From NCBI GenBank assembly GCA_030549775.1, contig CM060174.1, forward strand, positions 95,186,132-95,250,131: a DNA stretch of 64,000 nucleotides, written 5' to 3'. Made by a program: the position numbers and the translations under genes. Each line of letters starts with the position of its first letter. The stretch's first letter is position 1. Shown here piece after piece: positions 38,141-50,836 of the stretch. The notes under the pieces were generated by a model that saw nothing but the letters and a program-made list of their open reading frames with translations, was not told the origin of the DNA and did not search any database. The DNA comes from Tamarix chinensis. Lineage: Eukaryota > Streptophyta > Magnoliopsida > Caryophyllales > Tamaricaceae.

Positions 38141-39539
38141 GGGTCCGGCTCAACATCTTTCTCTTTAAGTGATTAGTGTCTTAACATATCTTATTTGAAA
38201 GTATTTTACCCTTGACATGCACGGCTAACTATATCCACACTTATCTTCCTAGGAGGGCCCGTCCCATATCTTGGGACACTTGCGCCCCTTATCACACCTC
38301 GATATCTATTTCCCTTTACACTTACACATAATGAAAACCAACTCTTAAGGGTGTGGGTTAAGGCCCAACACCTCGTGACATCTACTCCACATGCTATCTC
38401 CCTCTAGGGTTTTCCCTTGGAAACCCTAATTGGACCTATGTGGCCCAACTTTCTCTCACTTACACTACCATTACTCCATTTGTCATCCCACTCCTCATCT
38501 CATTTAGATCCAATCCCAAATCATATCGCTTTACCCCTCGATTCCACATGTGACAAAAAAAAACCTACTTGGCCACTTCAACCCTATCACCTTTCTTCTC
38601 CCACAAGTAACCCCTCTCTTTTTCACCCGATATCTCTTCTCTCCCATGACACCCATAATCACCCATTATACAACAATTTCCACTCTTAACCCGTACTCCA
38701 CACTCCCTTAATCATTTTTACTTCCACATTTTCTAGATTACTACTTTCTCCCAAAACCCTAATCGGGTCCCTTATACACCTTTACACCAACCTACGTATT
38801 ATTTTTCATCCCACGTCTCCAAACACTCCACAACTCTCCCTTTAGCTTATTTACACCTTAATACAACTTTTCTCACGTAACGATTATCCCCATGCAAGTT
38901 TTATCCAACCCATGCAAACTCTCGAAGTTCCCATGCAAACCCTAGAATTCCCATGCATAGTTCTCATCTCTTATTCATTTTGGTCAACCTCATACCCCCC
39001 TTTAGCAACTCACTTCCCATTTATTTCTTTTTGTCCTTTCATCTCCATGTCATAATAATAATCACCCTAGCATGCATGTCTTAGAGGGTTACATCATGTC
39101 ACAAAACATCATAATCACCACATATGGATATCACATTCATGTCATAAGAAAAAAACATACCACATACCTTAACTTCAAGCTACGCTACGCATAAAACACG
39201 TTAAGGACAATCATGTGATACACAACAGGACATGATATATATACAAAGCATCTAAGGCATATAAGTCACATAACACGTAGGAACCTTACCTAATACGGCA
39301 CCGGTCTTGGAGCATGTTCCTACGCCTCCTCCGGGTTTTGACTTGATTCGCCTATAAGAGGGAAAACTATGGATTAACTTCCCTCTAACCAAATTGACTA
39401 TTCTTCCTACCTTACCCTTATCACAACTTACTATTAGGGCTACGAATAATAATATTACTTTTATAAGTAAAAGTAGGGTTATTATTCCTAAGGTAGCTAA
39501 TCATGCTACTACTAATAAAAAGTAGGTCTTAATAGCTAT

Positions 39540-39842
39540 AATAATTTAAAGTAATTATAATAATATTTATTATTAACGGTAATAGTTTCAATGTTACTAA
39601 TAATGATGATAGTAGTAGTGATAGTAAGGTTAGTGATATATGAAATATTACTAATAGTGACAAGGAACTAAAAAAAAATAATAATAATAATAACCATAAT
39701 AATAATGATAATAGTAATACTAGTAATAATAACAATAATGATGTTAAAATAATAATACTAAAGTTATAGGTCATTAATAATAGTATTAATAACAGTTATA
39801 AATATTCTAAAGTTGGGTTAAATAGCAGAGATAATAATAACA

Positions 39843-39882
<40 letters not shown>

Positions 39883-39960
39883 TAACAATAATAATAATAA
39901 TAACAACAACAACATTAAGCATAATACTAATAATACTACTAAAATAATTAGTATTAGTAT
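39540..39960 (-). repeat. AAT/TAA microsatellite belt in A3
   Basis: Includes a long uninterrupted-type AAT run near 39835-39905 and AAC runs near 39900. It is the reverse-orientation equivalent of the belts in A1 and A2. Confidence 0.9.
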
Positions 39961-42115
39961 AAGGGGGTTTAGGGGCTGGGGAGTTCAGAGAACCACCTAG
40001 GGGTGTTGGTGGCACAGGTGGCGGCTCACGGCGCACGGCGGCGGCGGTGATGGGGGAGAAGAGAGGTGGAGAAGTGGTGGAGGGAGGAGAAAGGAAGAGA
40101 AGAGACTGGCAGGGGAAAAAGAAGATATGGGGAGGTAGAGGAAGCTCCCCTAGTGGTTTTAGAAGGAAGAGGGGGTGCTGGAAGTGGCGGCACCGGCGGT
40201 GGGCGGTGGTGAGAAGGACGGCGAGACTCGAAGCAAGGCTGATCAGGAAGAGCCCTTTGCACGGCCGGGGTGACTCGTGCAGAGCAAACCGAGGGGTGAG
40301 GGAGGCCTAGGTTGGTGGAGGGTGATACAAGGGAGAGTTTTTTGGGTGGATTGGGCGGCGACGACAAGGTGGCTGTCTGAAACGGGGATGGCGCAAGGTG
40401 GTTTCTGGGCTGGGGTTTCGAAAGAGCCCGATGCTAGGCTCGTGGGGGTATTTATAAGCTCGAAAATGAGGGAGGATCGAGAGAGGGGGCAGAGGAAGGT
40501 ACGAGCAGGCGAGAATTTGGCATGCCGGTCGTCGATGGCAGGCCGACGCTGGTCTGCCATGGCAGACCTGTGGTTTGGTCGAGAAAAAGGAAGGGGGTGG
40601 GAGCAGGCCTGTGTGAGGTGTGGGGGTAGTCGGTCGGTCAAGGAGGGACAGACGAGCGGTGCAGAAGAGAGGGAGAAGGTGTGTAGGCGGCGCAGAAGGG
40701 GAGGGCGGTGATTTGCAGCGGGGCACGGGGATGAAGAAAAGGGGAAAGGGGTTGGACCGGTCGGTCTAGGGGAGAAAAGAAAAAGAAGGGGGCGACCGAC
40801 CGGGCGGTTCGGGTGAAGGAGAAGCAGGGCGAGCCTGGCGTGCGAGACGGGGGGAGAAAATTGATCTAGGCCGGTGGGCTGGCCCAGTCGGGGGAAATGG
40901 GGGAGAGAAGGGAGAAAGGAGAGGGGGGAGAGATAAAAAAGAGAAAAGGAAAATAAGGGAGAAAAAGGGTTTAAGGAAAATAATTAGGGAAGAAAATAAT
41001 TAAAATGACTTATGGGGCAAGTTATAGTATTTTTGGTAGATAATTAAAATTTTAGTAATTTATCTTAATATATCTTATTATATTAGTTTAAAAAGGTAGC
41101 TTTTAGAAAAATATTGGTTTGAACCTTATTTAAATAAAATGAGTATGATAAAATAGCAATTTATTTATTTTAATTTATTAAACACTCACATCTAATTTGG
41201 TATACTTAAAACCCACAAAATAATTAAGTTAAATAAATTTAAAAGGCAAAATCCTCAACGTAATTAAATTAAATAAGTTTAAGAGTTAAATTATCCCTAA
41301 TAAAAGTAATTTATTAAATTATAGGCTTTTAAAATTTTTGGGGGATTACAATATAGGAGAAGGAAGGGTTGGTGATGAGCTAACCTATCCTGCCGATTAT
41401 TCCTACTTAATCCAGCCCATTAGTCATGGTTGAATTAAGCTCATATTAACCTTAATCCAAAGAATAATATCATTGGTTAAATGATACTCAGGATTAATAT
41501 TACAAAGCTATACAATTGACTAAGATACATACATGAAATTATAGTAATACCCTAACTTACATAAGATATACTTAGGGTTAGGGTTTACAACAAGTTAATA
41601 CAAATAATGAATATTATCACTTTATCTTCTTGTTGTAATGTATCATCTCATGTATGTCATAGTCTTGCATGCTTTGGAATACTTGTAAACATCAAGGTAT
41701 ATGAACATCATCTTCTTACAAATATGTGACTTACCTACAAGAATAACTTGAATGTTTTTCAATGTCAAGCATATACGAATTATCAAGAATATTTAACATG
41801 ATAGGCTCCAACATTAAGAAAGCTAAATCATCTTACTTACCTTGAGGATTAGTATGAACATGACAATCATTATGTTCATTGGATGCTCCTGCATCACACA
41901 CACTCCTAAAACTTACTAGGGTGAGGTAATTACTTATGTCCTGTACCTTATGAACCATATGCCATCTTAAGCTCTTTCCATTCACACCCCACTGGAAGAG
42001 CTTGCAAATCATGTGAATATACCTTCTTCCTTACACTTAGAACCACACGTTTTTTATGTGTATTGTGTACATACATCTTCATAAAAACCAACAAATCAAG
42101 CTAGATCCATGCGCA

Positions 42116-44222
42116 GAAAAGTGAGGATTCCTTAGATTCAACCCACAACAAAAGGGCATCGATGTTATAACCCTCTCACTCAATGTATGTATGTCACTAT
42201 GGATACTACCTTCTCCAAGGATGAGATATTTGTTTTAGTCTAGTGACTCCAACCATTGTCTTTAGGGGGAGTATGAAACTGCAAAAGACTATAATTAGAT
42301 TAATGTACATGATAATGTTCATGGAACTATAGAATCCGTGATTAAAATTTTGAATTTGAATTTAGATTCATCCCTCTCTCTATGATGATACACTTATGAA
42401 TCTAAAAAAATCAGAGTTGATACATAAAGTGACACCTCTCTCACTCTCCTCATGTACACGACAATTGCCTAGTAAATATCTATGAGGCAACTAGTTCTTC
42501 TGTTAATGAAATTTCTTATTCTGGTAACTCTAAATTGCCTTATGTGCTTCCCCTTGGAAGCAATCATGGTAAACCACCACACAAATATTCTACAGATGGA
42601 AAAATATGCTATGCAATTGCTTGTATACTGCTACACACTGACTTTTGCCTAAGAATCAAGCATTTGTATCTTATATAGATAAAGTTAATATACCAACAAA
42701 AATTAAAGAGGCATTGAAAGATCTAAAGTGGACAGAAGCAATACAATTAGAGATTGAGGCTTTACAAAAACATGGTAAATGGAGTATTATTTCTCTTCTA
42801 AAAGAAAAAAATAGTGGGATGCAAATTGGTGTTTACTTTAAAGCACAAACCTAATGGAACCACTTATAGATATAAAGCACATCTAGTAGCTAAAGTATAT
42901 ACTCAAAACTTTAGTGATGATTACCATGATACATTTTCCCTAGTGGTCAAAATGAACACAATTAGAGTTTTATTATCTATGGTAGCCAATTTTGATCGGT
43001 CTTTGGAATAGTCAGATGTAAAGAACACATTTATTCACGGGGATTTAGGAAAGTATGTATATATGGGTATTCCCTTAGACTATGGTGTTCACAACTCCAT
43101 CACAAAAATATTCACACTTTGGAAGTCTTTGTATAGGCTCAAATAGTCTTCACGGGCTTGGTTTGGGGGGTTTACAAAAGGAATGAAGAAGTATAGTTAT
43201 CAACAAGAAAACACTTACCATACTTTGTTTATAAAGAGAAATGGTAATAAAATTACTCTACTCCTCATTTATGATGACGATATGATTGTCATAGGGAATA
43301 ACATATCTGAAATTGGTATGTTGTAAGAATATTTAACCTTTGAATTTGATATTAAAGATTTTAGGGGACTCAAGTATTTCCTTGGAATTGAATTTGCTCG
43401 TTCTAAGAAAGGTATATGCTTGTCATAAATAAAGTATATTTTTAATCATTTGTCCGACTGGCATATTGGCTTGTAAACCAGCTCAGACAACTATTGTGCA
43501 AACTCACCATATTACCAATTATCTTGATCAAGTTCTAGCAGACAGAGAAAGATATCAAAGGTTAATGGGAAGGCTAATTTATTTATCCCACACTAGAACT
43601 AACATTGCATACATTGTAAGTTTGGTTAGTCAATTTATGCATACTCCTAGCAAATATGGCATGCTTATTGTGATGAGAAATTTAATCTATTTAAAGGGAG
43701 CTCCTAGAAAAGGTTTGATGTTTGATAAGACCAAACATATGGAAAATCAAAGGTTATATAGATGTAGATTAGGCTGGTAATATCACTGATATACAATCTA
43801 CTTTGAATTACTTTACATTTTTAGCAGGGAATCTAGTGACATGGAGGAGTAAGAAACAAAATGTTGTGGCTCAATTAATTGAAAAGGCTAAATTTAGAGG
43901 AATGACACATATTATCTATGAAATTCTATAGATTTGGATTCTCCTTATTAAAATTGGATTAAAACCAAATAGAGCAATGCTTCTTTTTTTTTTGATAATG
44001 AGGCAGCATGAGAAATTGCAAATATTGCTGTTTAACACAATGGAACAAAGTATATGGAAGTGGACAGCCACTTCATAAAGGAGAAGCTAGATTATAAACT
44101 CACTGATATTCCCTTCATCCATTTAGAGGACCAATTAGTAGATGTTTTAACTCATGCAGTAACAATACAAAAGTTTCATGACTCACTTGACAAGTTGGGC
44201 TTAGAAGATTTCAATGCACCAA
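42116..44222 (+). pseudogene. copia reverse transcriptase and RNase H remnant
   Basis: The end of integrase (CYNPLTQCMYVTMDTTF, near 42165) is followed by the RVT_2 domain from about 42640. Readable signatures are ALKDLKWTEAIQLEIEAL, GTTYRYKAHLVAK, DVKNTFIHGDL-like codons near 43015, SLYRLK near 43130 and the catalytic box near 43270, which reads YDDDM where copia RTs have YVDDM. Then come KDFRGLKYFLGIEFA, QRLMGRLIYLSHTRTNIAY near 43555 and RNase H with VTWRSKKQ near 43840. At least four in-frame stops and several frameshifts separate these, so no enzyme can be made. The order and spacing match a complete copia 3' half. Confidence 0.92.
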
Positions 44223-44223
44223 C

Positions 44224-44234
44224 TTGAGGGAGAG
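44224..44234 (+). other. Polypurine tract of the copia element
   Basis: TTGAGGGAGAG lies directly before the 3' LTR. It is the usual plus-strand primer site of plant copia elements. Confidence 0.7.
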
Positions 44235-44454
44235 CGTTGTCGTGAGTCTATATATTTATGAAGTAGTTTGTTTCCTTTTTCTTTTTTTTTTGTATATAGG
44301 ATATATTAGTAGAGAGAATTTATAGAACATGTTCTAACTTATTAGTAATTTATTCTTTACTTATTTGTAACTTTACACATTGAAAACCTAGTATATATAT
44401 ATTCTTAAATAATAACCACCAAAGTGTGAGAAATTCGAAACCCCAAGTTTAAGT
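44235..44454 (+). repeat. 3' LTR of the copia element
   Basis: Begins CGTTGTCGTGAGTC (TG mutated to CG) and aligns over its length to 26478-26693. The end is placed by alignment only. Confidence 0.8.
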
Positions 44455-45123
44455 ATGTGATATTTCATCAATGTCGAACTTCAATACTTCACAAGGTGGT
44501 GGCATCTAAGGTTCCTACTCGTTGCTACTTGGATTACAACATTGGCAATGAAGCCTCTTCTTTCTATCTATACTTCATTTTTAGTGTTGGATAGCATGTA
44601 GGTGGGAGCTACCTTTTTTGTTCATTTACACGCATGAATATATTTCATATGTATTTTAGTAATTTTCTTTTACCAATATATATGCTTTGGGATTGCTCAA
44701 CATAAATTATGTATAACCAAATCGAACTCTAAATTTCTTAGATGATGTTGCCCATATATAATGGGCAGCTTTTACCATTGTCATGAGCAAATATGAAATC
44801 AGTGCAAACATTCATTAACTATATATCATATATAATTATGTATGTATATATTATATATAGCAGTGGATATATTTTTGGCATTGCTATTTTATTTTTATTA
44901 CCTTATATTTTATTGTTGTAATTATATTGTTTTGGTGTTCTAAGTTATCCAACAACAAATAGATTCATTTAACTTATGATTACACATGTGCTTATGTAAG
45001 CATATAAGTTGATGCAGGTTTATCACAAAGTTCACATTTGTTCACTACAGACGTGTTCTAAAATGTTGATTTACCTCTATTAGTTGACTTAGAGTAGCAT
45101 AGATTATTGTATGGGCCTAGCCT
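44455..45123. other. Spacer between the copia element and A4
   Basis: AT-rich, with a TATATA-rich patch near 44820-44860. No gene or known repeat is seen. Confidence 0.45.
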
Positions 45124-45888
45124 ATATATACAACACTCCCAAAATTTACTATTGCAAATTTTTATTTTATTTTAAAAATTAGCGGAAGCAAAAGTCGTAA
45201 ATTTCGGGGATGTTACGGCTGCACTTAATACCAGACTGATTTCTTCCTACTATTCTAGTATCAAATGTTAAGGCTAAAAAGAACCAAAATAAAATTTACT
45301 CAATTCAGACTTTATTTAAATCAGAGTAGCACATTAAACTCTTTACAAGAATAAACCCACTATTAGTGGTTACAATAATAGAGATCAATTTAACAAGGAA
45401 ATAAAAAGGTAAAAAGAGAAAACCTGAATCATTCTCGCACAACCCTTACGTTCTTACCCGATGCACACTTGAATAGCACATGCAATAGTCTTATAAGGGA
45501 CACTGCCCATTGAATAGGCAGGGGCCCACAAATGGAATCCTTTGGTACTATGGTACCGAGTAACCCTTTATATCAAACTGAAAGGTAGAGCTTGCATGCA
45601 ACACATAATATACAATGACATAAAACGATAACATGCATGAGCACATGGATAACCATAAGTATCTTAAGGAATAATACACAGTGAACACCTCATATAAGAA
45701 GAAATGCATAGCACAAGGCCCATTCACCTAGCAATACCACAACATACCAAGAGAGAGACAAGTATTAAGGCTGAACTTATATTATAACAATATATCATGA
45801 GGATGAAAGTAACTCTTTTGGTCTTAAGCCATTAATTAATAATTACTCAATCATCATCTTTCGAATTATATCCATTTGAGTGCGAGAA

Positions 45889-46143
45889 CCCCACTATTAT
45901 AGTCGGTGGACCGAAAAATACTTCGGGGCAGAATACACCTAACCACTATTATTCACTAGTGGATCAGTTTGGCCTCGACTCATATGGTGTTCCATTGTAA
46001 ATGATTAATGTCTTCCTATAATTTGTTAACATCCAATGTTTGGTTTATTGAGCTTAGGATCCCCCGCTATTATAGTTGGTGGACCGGAAAATACTTCAGG
46101 GCAGAACACACCTGACCATTATTATTTGCCCGTGGACCGGTCT
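45889..46143 (-). repeat. Module array in A4 (four units)
   Basis: CCCCACTATTATAGTCGGTGG appears at 45889, with others near 45950, 46062 and 46115. They are organised as two pairs, each pair ending with the GGGG-type unit, so A4 has two units per block where A2 and A3 have three. Confidence 0.85.
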
Positions 46144-46559
46144 GGACCGAGCTCAATAATCTTTCACTTTATGTAATTAGTACTTTATTTATGTCTTATT
46201 CAACATGTTCATTCAATTAATTCGAGGGAAGGAAAAGGTCTCGAATCTAGAGACACAAAGATATACTGGCCATATAATCAAGTATTCTATATCAAGGATT
46301 ATAGCATACACAAAACCCTAACATGTACTTCGAGCATATCTAACACACATTTCCATGTATACTTACAAACCGGTCACATCTTGCATTATTATGATATAAC
46401 CCCATATTACCCCCTTAATTATCCATCCAACCTTAGGTTATGCTATATTCTTGTGATACTTGCTAACTTATCAAATATCCTTATCTTATTATTCACTATT
46501 ACTTTTGTCTTATTCTGAAACTCATTTAATCCATTGACATATTAAACACAAGTTACCGA

Positions 46560-47530
46560 TTTACCCCCATCATCCTCACAAAATTACTGAAATGCGCCTT
46601 GTTTGTAAAATCAAAAAGTTACCCCTTTTTATTTTCTAATTTACCATATTACCCTTCATGTTTGCATAATTACCAAAATACCCCTTATATATGTTAGATT
46701 ACCAAATTACCCCTCAATACTTATTAAATCACCACTTTACCCCTCATACTTGTTACATTTACTAGATTGCCCGTTTGGTTAGTTAAATTATCAAATTGTC
46801 GTTCATACTTATTAAATTTACCAAGTTGCCCTTGCGGTTGATCACATTACCAAATTACCATTCTTATGCATTAAAATTACCAAATTGCCCTTTTGGTTGG
46901 TTGAATTACCAAATTTCCCTTCTTACTTATTAAAATTACTAAACTATCCTTTTGGTTGGTTAAATTACCAAATTAACCTTCTTACTCATTATGATTACCA
47001 TTTTGCCCATTTTACTTACAAAATTACCAAATTATTCTTCCTTTATGCCAAATTACCAAAATACCCTTTCTCTAAGCCAAATTACCAAAATATCCTTCTC
47101 CTTTATTAAATCACCATTTTACCCATTTACTTTACAAAATTACAAAAATGCCCTTCATTGATGCCAAATTACTAAAATACCCTTTCTTTAAGCTAAATTA
47201 CCTAATACCCTTCTCCTTTATTAAACCACCATTTTACCCATTTACTTTACAAAATTACCAAAATGCCCTTCCTTTATGCCAAATTACTAAAATACCCTTC
47301 TTCTTTATTAAACCACCATTTTACCCCTTTACTTTTACAAAATTACCAAAATACCCTTCCTTTTTATTAATTTACCAAAATACCATCTTACTCACAAAAA
47401 TCACCAAGTTATCCCCTTTTCCATGTAAAATTACTAAAATGTCCTCCTTACTTATCCATTTACCATTTTACCCCCTTTACTCCTATAAATTTCTGTTTTA
47501 CCCTTAATATACAAATTTTACTAAAATACC
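46560..47530 (-). repeat. Degenerate minisatellite 'AAATTACCAAAATACCCTT' in A4
   Basis: A 35-45 bp unit of the form (T)ACCAAAATACCCTTCCTTTATGCC-AAATTACC recurs over about 1 kb with alternating ATTAAACCACCATTTTACCC variants. Locally (47030-47340) the copies are nearly identical over 60-80 bp, so part of it expanded as a higher-order unit. Open frames across it (46885-47109, 47148-47507) are by-products of the repeat. Confidence 0.85.
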
Positions 47531-49061
47531 CTTACTACATAAAATATTGATATACATGCTCCATACATATCATCCAACACCACCAACTATTATTATTTAT
47601 CATTAATCCACATTAGCACCTACCACACACACTTATTTAGGCCACACCTTTTGCACAAGTAAATTTACCAAAATGCCCCTAGGGATCATATTAACATCAT
47701 ATATTCAACAAATTGCCACATTAGCTTATCGTATCAAACATATGCATTTAACATTATCATTAACGATAAGGCTCCTTCCTTAAGCATTATTTCTACACAT
47801 GACACATAAATTAACATGCATTTCTTTTCATCAACCAACACATGCCACTAAACACATTATACTTAACAACATAGATCATGCATATAAATCATATTAAAAA
47901 TCATAATGTGCTAGCATACGTATATCCACGCATTTTAGTAGGGTATATTAGCTACCTTATTTTCAGCAATAATCAAATCTTACCGGTACCCTGGTTAAAG
48001 GCTTGAGCTTTGATTAGTAAAAATCAATACCTAAAAATTATATCAACATTTAGTATATTAGAAGTAGAAAAATCAAAAGAGTAAACCTTTATCAAAACTA
48101 AATTAAGTACATACTAATGTTAACCATTATTATACCTAAAGGCTTAGCCAAAATTTACCAAAGGGGGCAGCGGACTCATGCTACTCATGCAGCGTGAGCT
48201 GCATGCAAGGGATGAAGGAAAAATGGGGGTCGGAGGGGAAGTTGGGAAAAGGAGAGGGTTTGGTCCGAGCGAGGGTTTTGGGAGTGGGGTAGAGGACTTT
48301 TGGAGAGGAGCTATGGTGGTGGTTGGGTGTAGGAATGGAGTAGGGGTGTAGGTGGTGGTTGAGGGTTGATAATATGAGGCTCAGGGTGGCAGAGATGTTG
48401 GATGTAGGGCTGGAAAAGGGGGATGTAAGGGTGGCGGAGGAGAAGAAGGAAGGAAAAAGAAGAGGTGAAGGGAGGACTTGCAGGGTAGGGTTTCGGCCAA
48501 GGGGGCAAGGTGGTGGTAGGGAAAGTTTCAGAGAGTAGATTGGTGGTTGTGGAGGTGGCGGAAGAGGAAGGAGGGCGGCAGACGGTGGTGGCGTAGGGTG
48601 GAGGCCGAGAAGGAGAGGAACGAAAAGGAGGGAAGTGAAGAAGCTACAGGGGCGAGTGGGGTTGATGGAGTGGTGCAATGTGGGCGGGGGAGAAAGAAAG
48701 GGAAGCGGGTCGGCCTACATGCACGAGGGAGAGGGAAAGAAAGAAGGGGGAGTCAAGCTGCCCCAATCGGGGGAAAGAAAAGAAATAAGGGAGGACTAGG
48801 CTGGGGCTGTCGCGCGGGAGAGAGAGAAATAGGGAAGTGGGACAATGGCCCAGTGCTAGGGAGAAGGAGGATGGTGGCCTGAAGGGGAAAAGAAAAGGAA
48901 AAGAAAAGAAAAGAAAAGGGAAGAAAAAGAAGAAGAAGAAGAAAAAGGGAAAAGGGAAAAGGAAAAAGGAAAAAAGGGAAAATAAAATAAAATAATTTTT
49001 GAAATAATGGCATTTAATATTTTTGATATATAAATTAATTTAATAATTTAATTTATTATAA

Positions 49062-49092
49062 TTTAATATATATATATATATATATATATAAT
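49062..49092. repeat. (TA)n dinucleotide run
   Basis: About 13-15 TA repeats inside the AT-rich start of A4. Confidence 0.9.
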
Positions 49093-49304
49093 TTCAGTAA
49101 AATATTTGTTTGAAAAATTATTTAAATTAAATGAGTATGATAAAATAACAAAATATTTATTTTAATTTATTAAATATTAATATCCATTTTATATTCTAAA
49201 AAATCCAAAAAATGATTAAATTAAATAAATTTAAAATTAAATTATCCTAAATTAGGGTTATTTATTAAATTCTAAGTTTTAAAATTTTGGGGTATTACAA
49301 TACA

Positions 49305-50830
49305 ATACACCTTCACTCACATAAATCTAGGACCACACTTAAAACTCATTTATGATCCTATATTTTATGTGAATGATGGATATGGTAAGCTAGTCTTCAT
49401 ATAATAATTTATTAATCCTTAGTGAAAAACTCATGTCCTAGATAATATTTATAATTTATGGTTGTTTTTATTTTAATTAACATGTGTTTTTTTCTTAGCT
49501 ATATTTATTTTTTAGAAGTTTCATGGAAGTAAAATAAAATATTAAAAGAAAAGAAAAATAAAATATTAAAGTTGTTATTTCAACATTTTACATATTTAAT
49601 TATATGAGGATAACCCAATATTCTTTTTGTGTTCACAATTTTGGATTACAAATTTTGGCAATTTATTTCTCTCAATGCAATAATTGTTGTATATCATATA
49701 CAAGTTGAGAAACAATTTCATAATACATATATTAATTTTTATGAATATATATAGTAAAACATATTAATGTTTAAAGTTTGCACTCAACATTAGAAATGAA
49801 ATGAGTAGTTAATTATCGATACTTTTTACTATTTTTAGTCGTATCTTCTTATGCAAACAACACAATGAATCACCTTCATTTTTATTTTATTTTAGATTTT
49901 TAAAATTTTCAAAATCCAAATGAATAATTATAATTTTTAGCAGGAATAGTTAATGTGAGGAAAATAAAATACTAGCAAATTGTTAGCATTTTTTGTTCCT
50001 TAGATTTTTTTTGTCTTATATACTATCTTTAGGAAAAAAAACCTTTATTTTTATGAATATTATTTATGTAGCCTTTTTATTAATGATCCACTTGGTTCTT
50101 ATAAAACTTCAAAGAAGAGAAAAAAAAATGAAAGGCATATGTTTTTTTTATTCGGTTAATTTAAGAGAAATAAGGTATTTAAAGATTAACTTATTTTTCC
50201 AATAATTTTTTTAGAAATAAATAGAGTCTAGATAGTGTACAAATGAGGGAAAAAATGAGGCAATTTCATTCAAAATACTGTGTTATACTTGATAGACAAC
50301 CCTAGCAAATTGCATAGCCCGTTCATCACAATTTGTGCAATCCACTCAATGTGGATCGTATCCTAGCTCTTGATTAGTCATATAATATTATTAGTTTTCA
50401 CTTCATTGGATAGCCGAAATATCAATGACTTTTGACATACTTGGATCTTGTGAATAGGCTTCATCTACTAGCAAAATGACCACAAGGATCCATGTGTCCA
50501 CGTCTGTAATTGTGAAAATATTTGAACTTTTACAGCAAAATTTTCTCGCCATATGATTTCTATTTATATGATGTAATTTATAAAAATAATTAAAATAATT
50601 TTATAGCTATTATTTTTATCATTAAGACATGATTTTTTTATAACTTTTGTAGCTCAAATTTTAAAAAAAGATGAGTTAACAATTCTAGAGTTAATTTTTT
50701 TAATAGGGAAATAAAGTAGCTCTTTATGTATCATATAGGCATTTACAGTTTGTCGAACAATCAAGAGATTATTTAGTATGAGACTTAAAGAGGAGAACAA
50801 AGTATTCCTATAGTTAAAGTGTTTTATATA
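49305..50830. other. AT-rich region left of the Athila remnant
   Basis: No domain is seen. If the Athila-type element is complete this should hold its reverse transcriptase on the minus strand, but I find none, so pol seems to be deleted or decayed beyond recognition. Confidence 0.4.
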
Positions 50831-50836
50831 TTCTAT

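Larger units (their letters stand above)
37113..41350 (-). mobile_element. Family A element, copy A3
   Basis: Plus-strand ends TGTAACACCCCCAAATTT and AATTTTTGGGGGATTACA are flanked by ATATA on both sides (37108-37112 and 41351-41355), a perfect 5-bp duplication. It contains a terminal stem (37210-37219 with 37246-37255), a six-unit module array, CTAGGGTTT-type repeats near 38940, a microsatellite belt, and a GC-rich purine block (plus strand) at 39970-40980 that is the minus-strand pyrimidine block. That block has TATAAATA and the conserved TTTGCACGGCCGGGGTGAC phrase near 40256. A3 keeps the most CpG of all copies, so it may be the youngest. Long frames in the GC-rich block (40277-40711, 40726-40307) use composition typical of this block in every copy and are not judged genes. 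Confidence 0.9.
36785..42115. mobile_element. Unidentified insertion in the copia element, containing A3
   Basis: Copia homology stops near 36780 and resumes near 42116. After removing A3 about 1.1 kb remains (36785-37107 and 41356-42115) with no domain I recognise. The words CATGCGCACAAAG at 37089 and CATGCGCAGAAAAG at 42105 are close to each other and could mark one edge of the insert, but neither is in a position that proves an end. It may be a fragment of another retroelement that replaced part of pol. Confidence 0.45.
26478..44454 (+). mobile_element. Ty1-copia retrotransposon remnant, split by four insertions
   Basis: LTR-like direct repeats of about 215-220 bp bound a broken gag, protease, integrase, reverse transcriptase and RNase H in Ty1-copia order, meaning integrase before RT. 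The body is interrupted by A7 (27757-30840), A2 (31607-36507) and an unidentified insert (about 36785-42115) that itself contains A3 (37113-41350). After subtracting these the element is about 4.4 kb, close to a normal copia length. No clear 5-bp target duplication is visible outside the LTRs. All coding parts carry stops or frameshifts. Confidence 0.85.
45129..49299 (-). mobile_element. Family A element, copy A4
   Basis: The plus-strand start TACAACACTCCCAAAATTTACT and the end TTTTAAAATTTTGGGGTATTACA are family termini. The flanks ATATA and ATACA differ by one transition. The terminal stem is changed on both arms, CACTTAATAC and a GATAC/GTATT pair, so pairing is kept. It has only four modules (45889-46143), a large ACCAAAATACCC repeat region where other copies have GGGTTTG repeats, and a purine-rich block (48180-48990 on plus). 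No protein domains. The frame 48678-48181 is Pro/Ser-rich and compositional. Confidence 0.85.

Noticed and set aside
40026..40726. GC-rich segment with overlapping open frames on both strands, suggestive of a host gene
   Set aside because: It lies inside A3 with exact borders and target duplication, and contains the conserved GCCACCCCGGCCGTGCAAAG phrase also present in A1 and A2. It is the best-preserved pyrimidine block.
48181..48678. 165-codon minus-strand Pro/Ser-rich frame, possibly an extensin-like protein
   Set aside because: No SPPPP or YVY periodicity and no signal peptide. It coincides with the pyrimidine block of A4.
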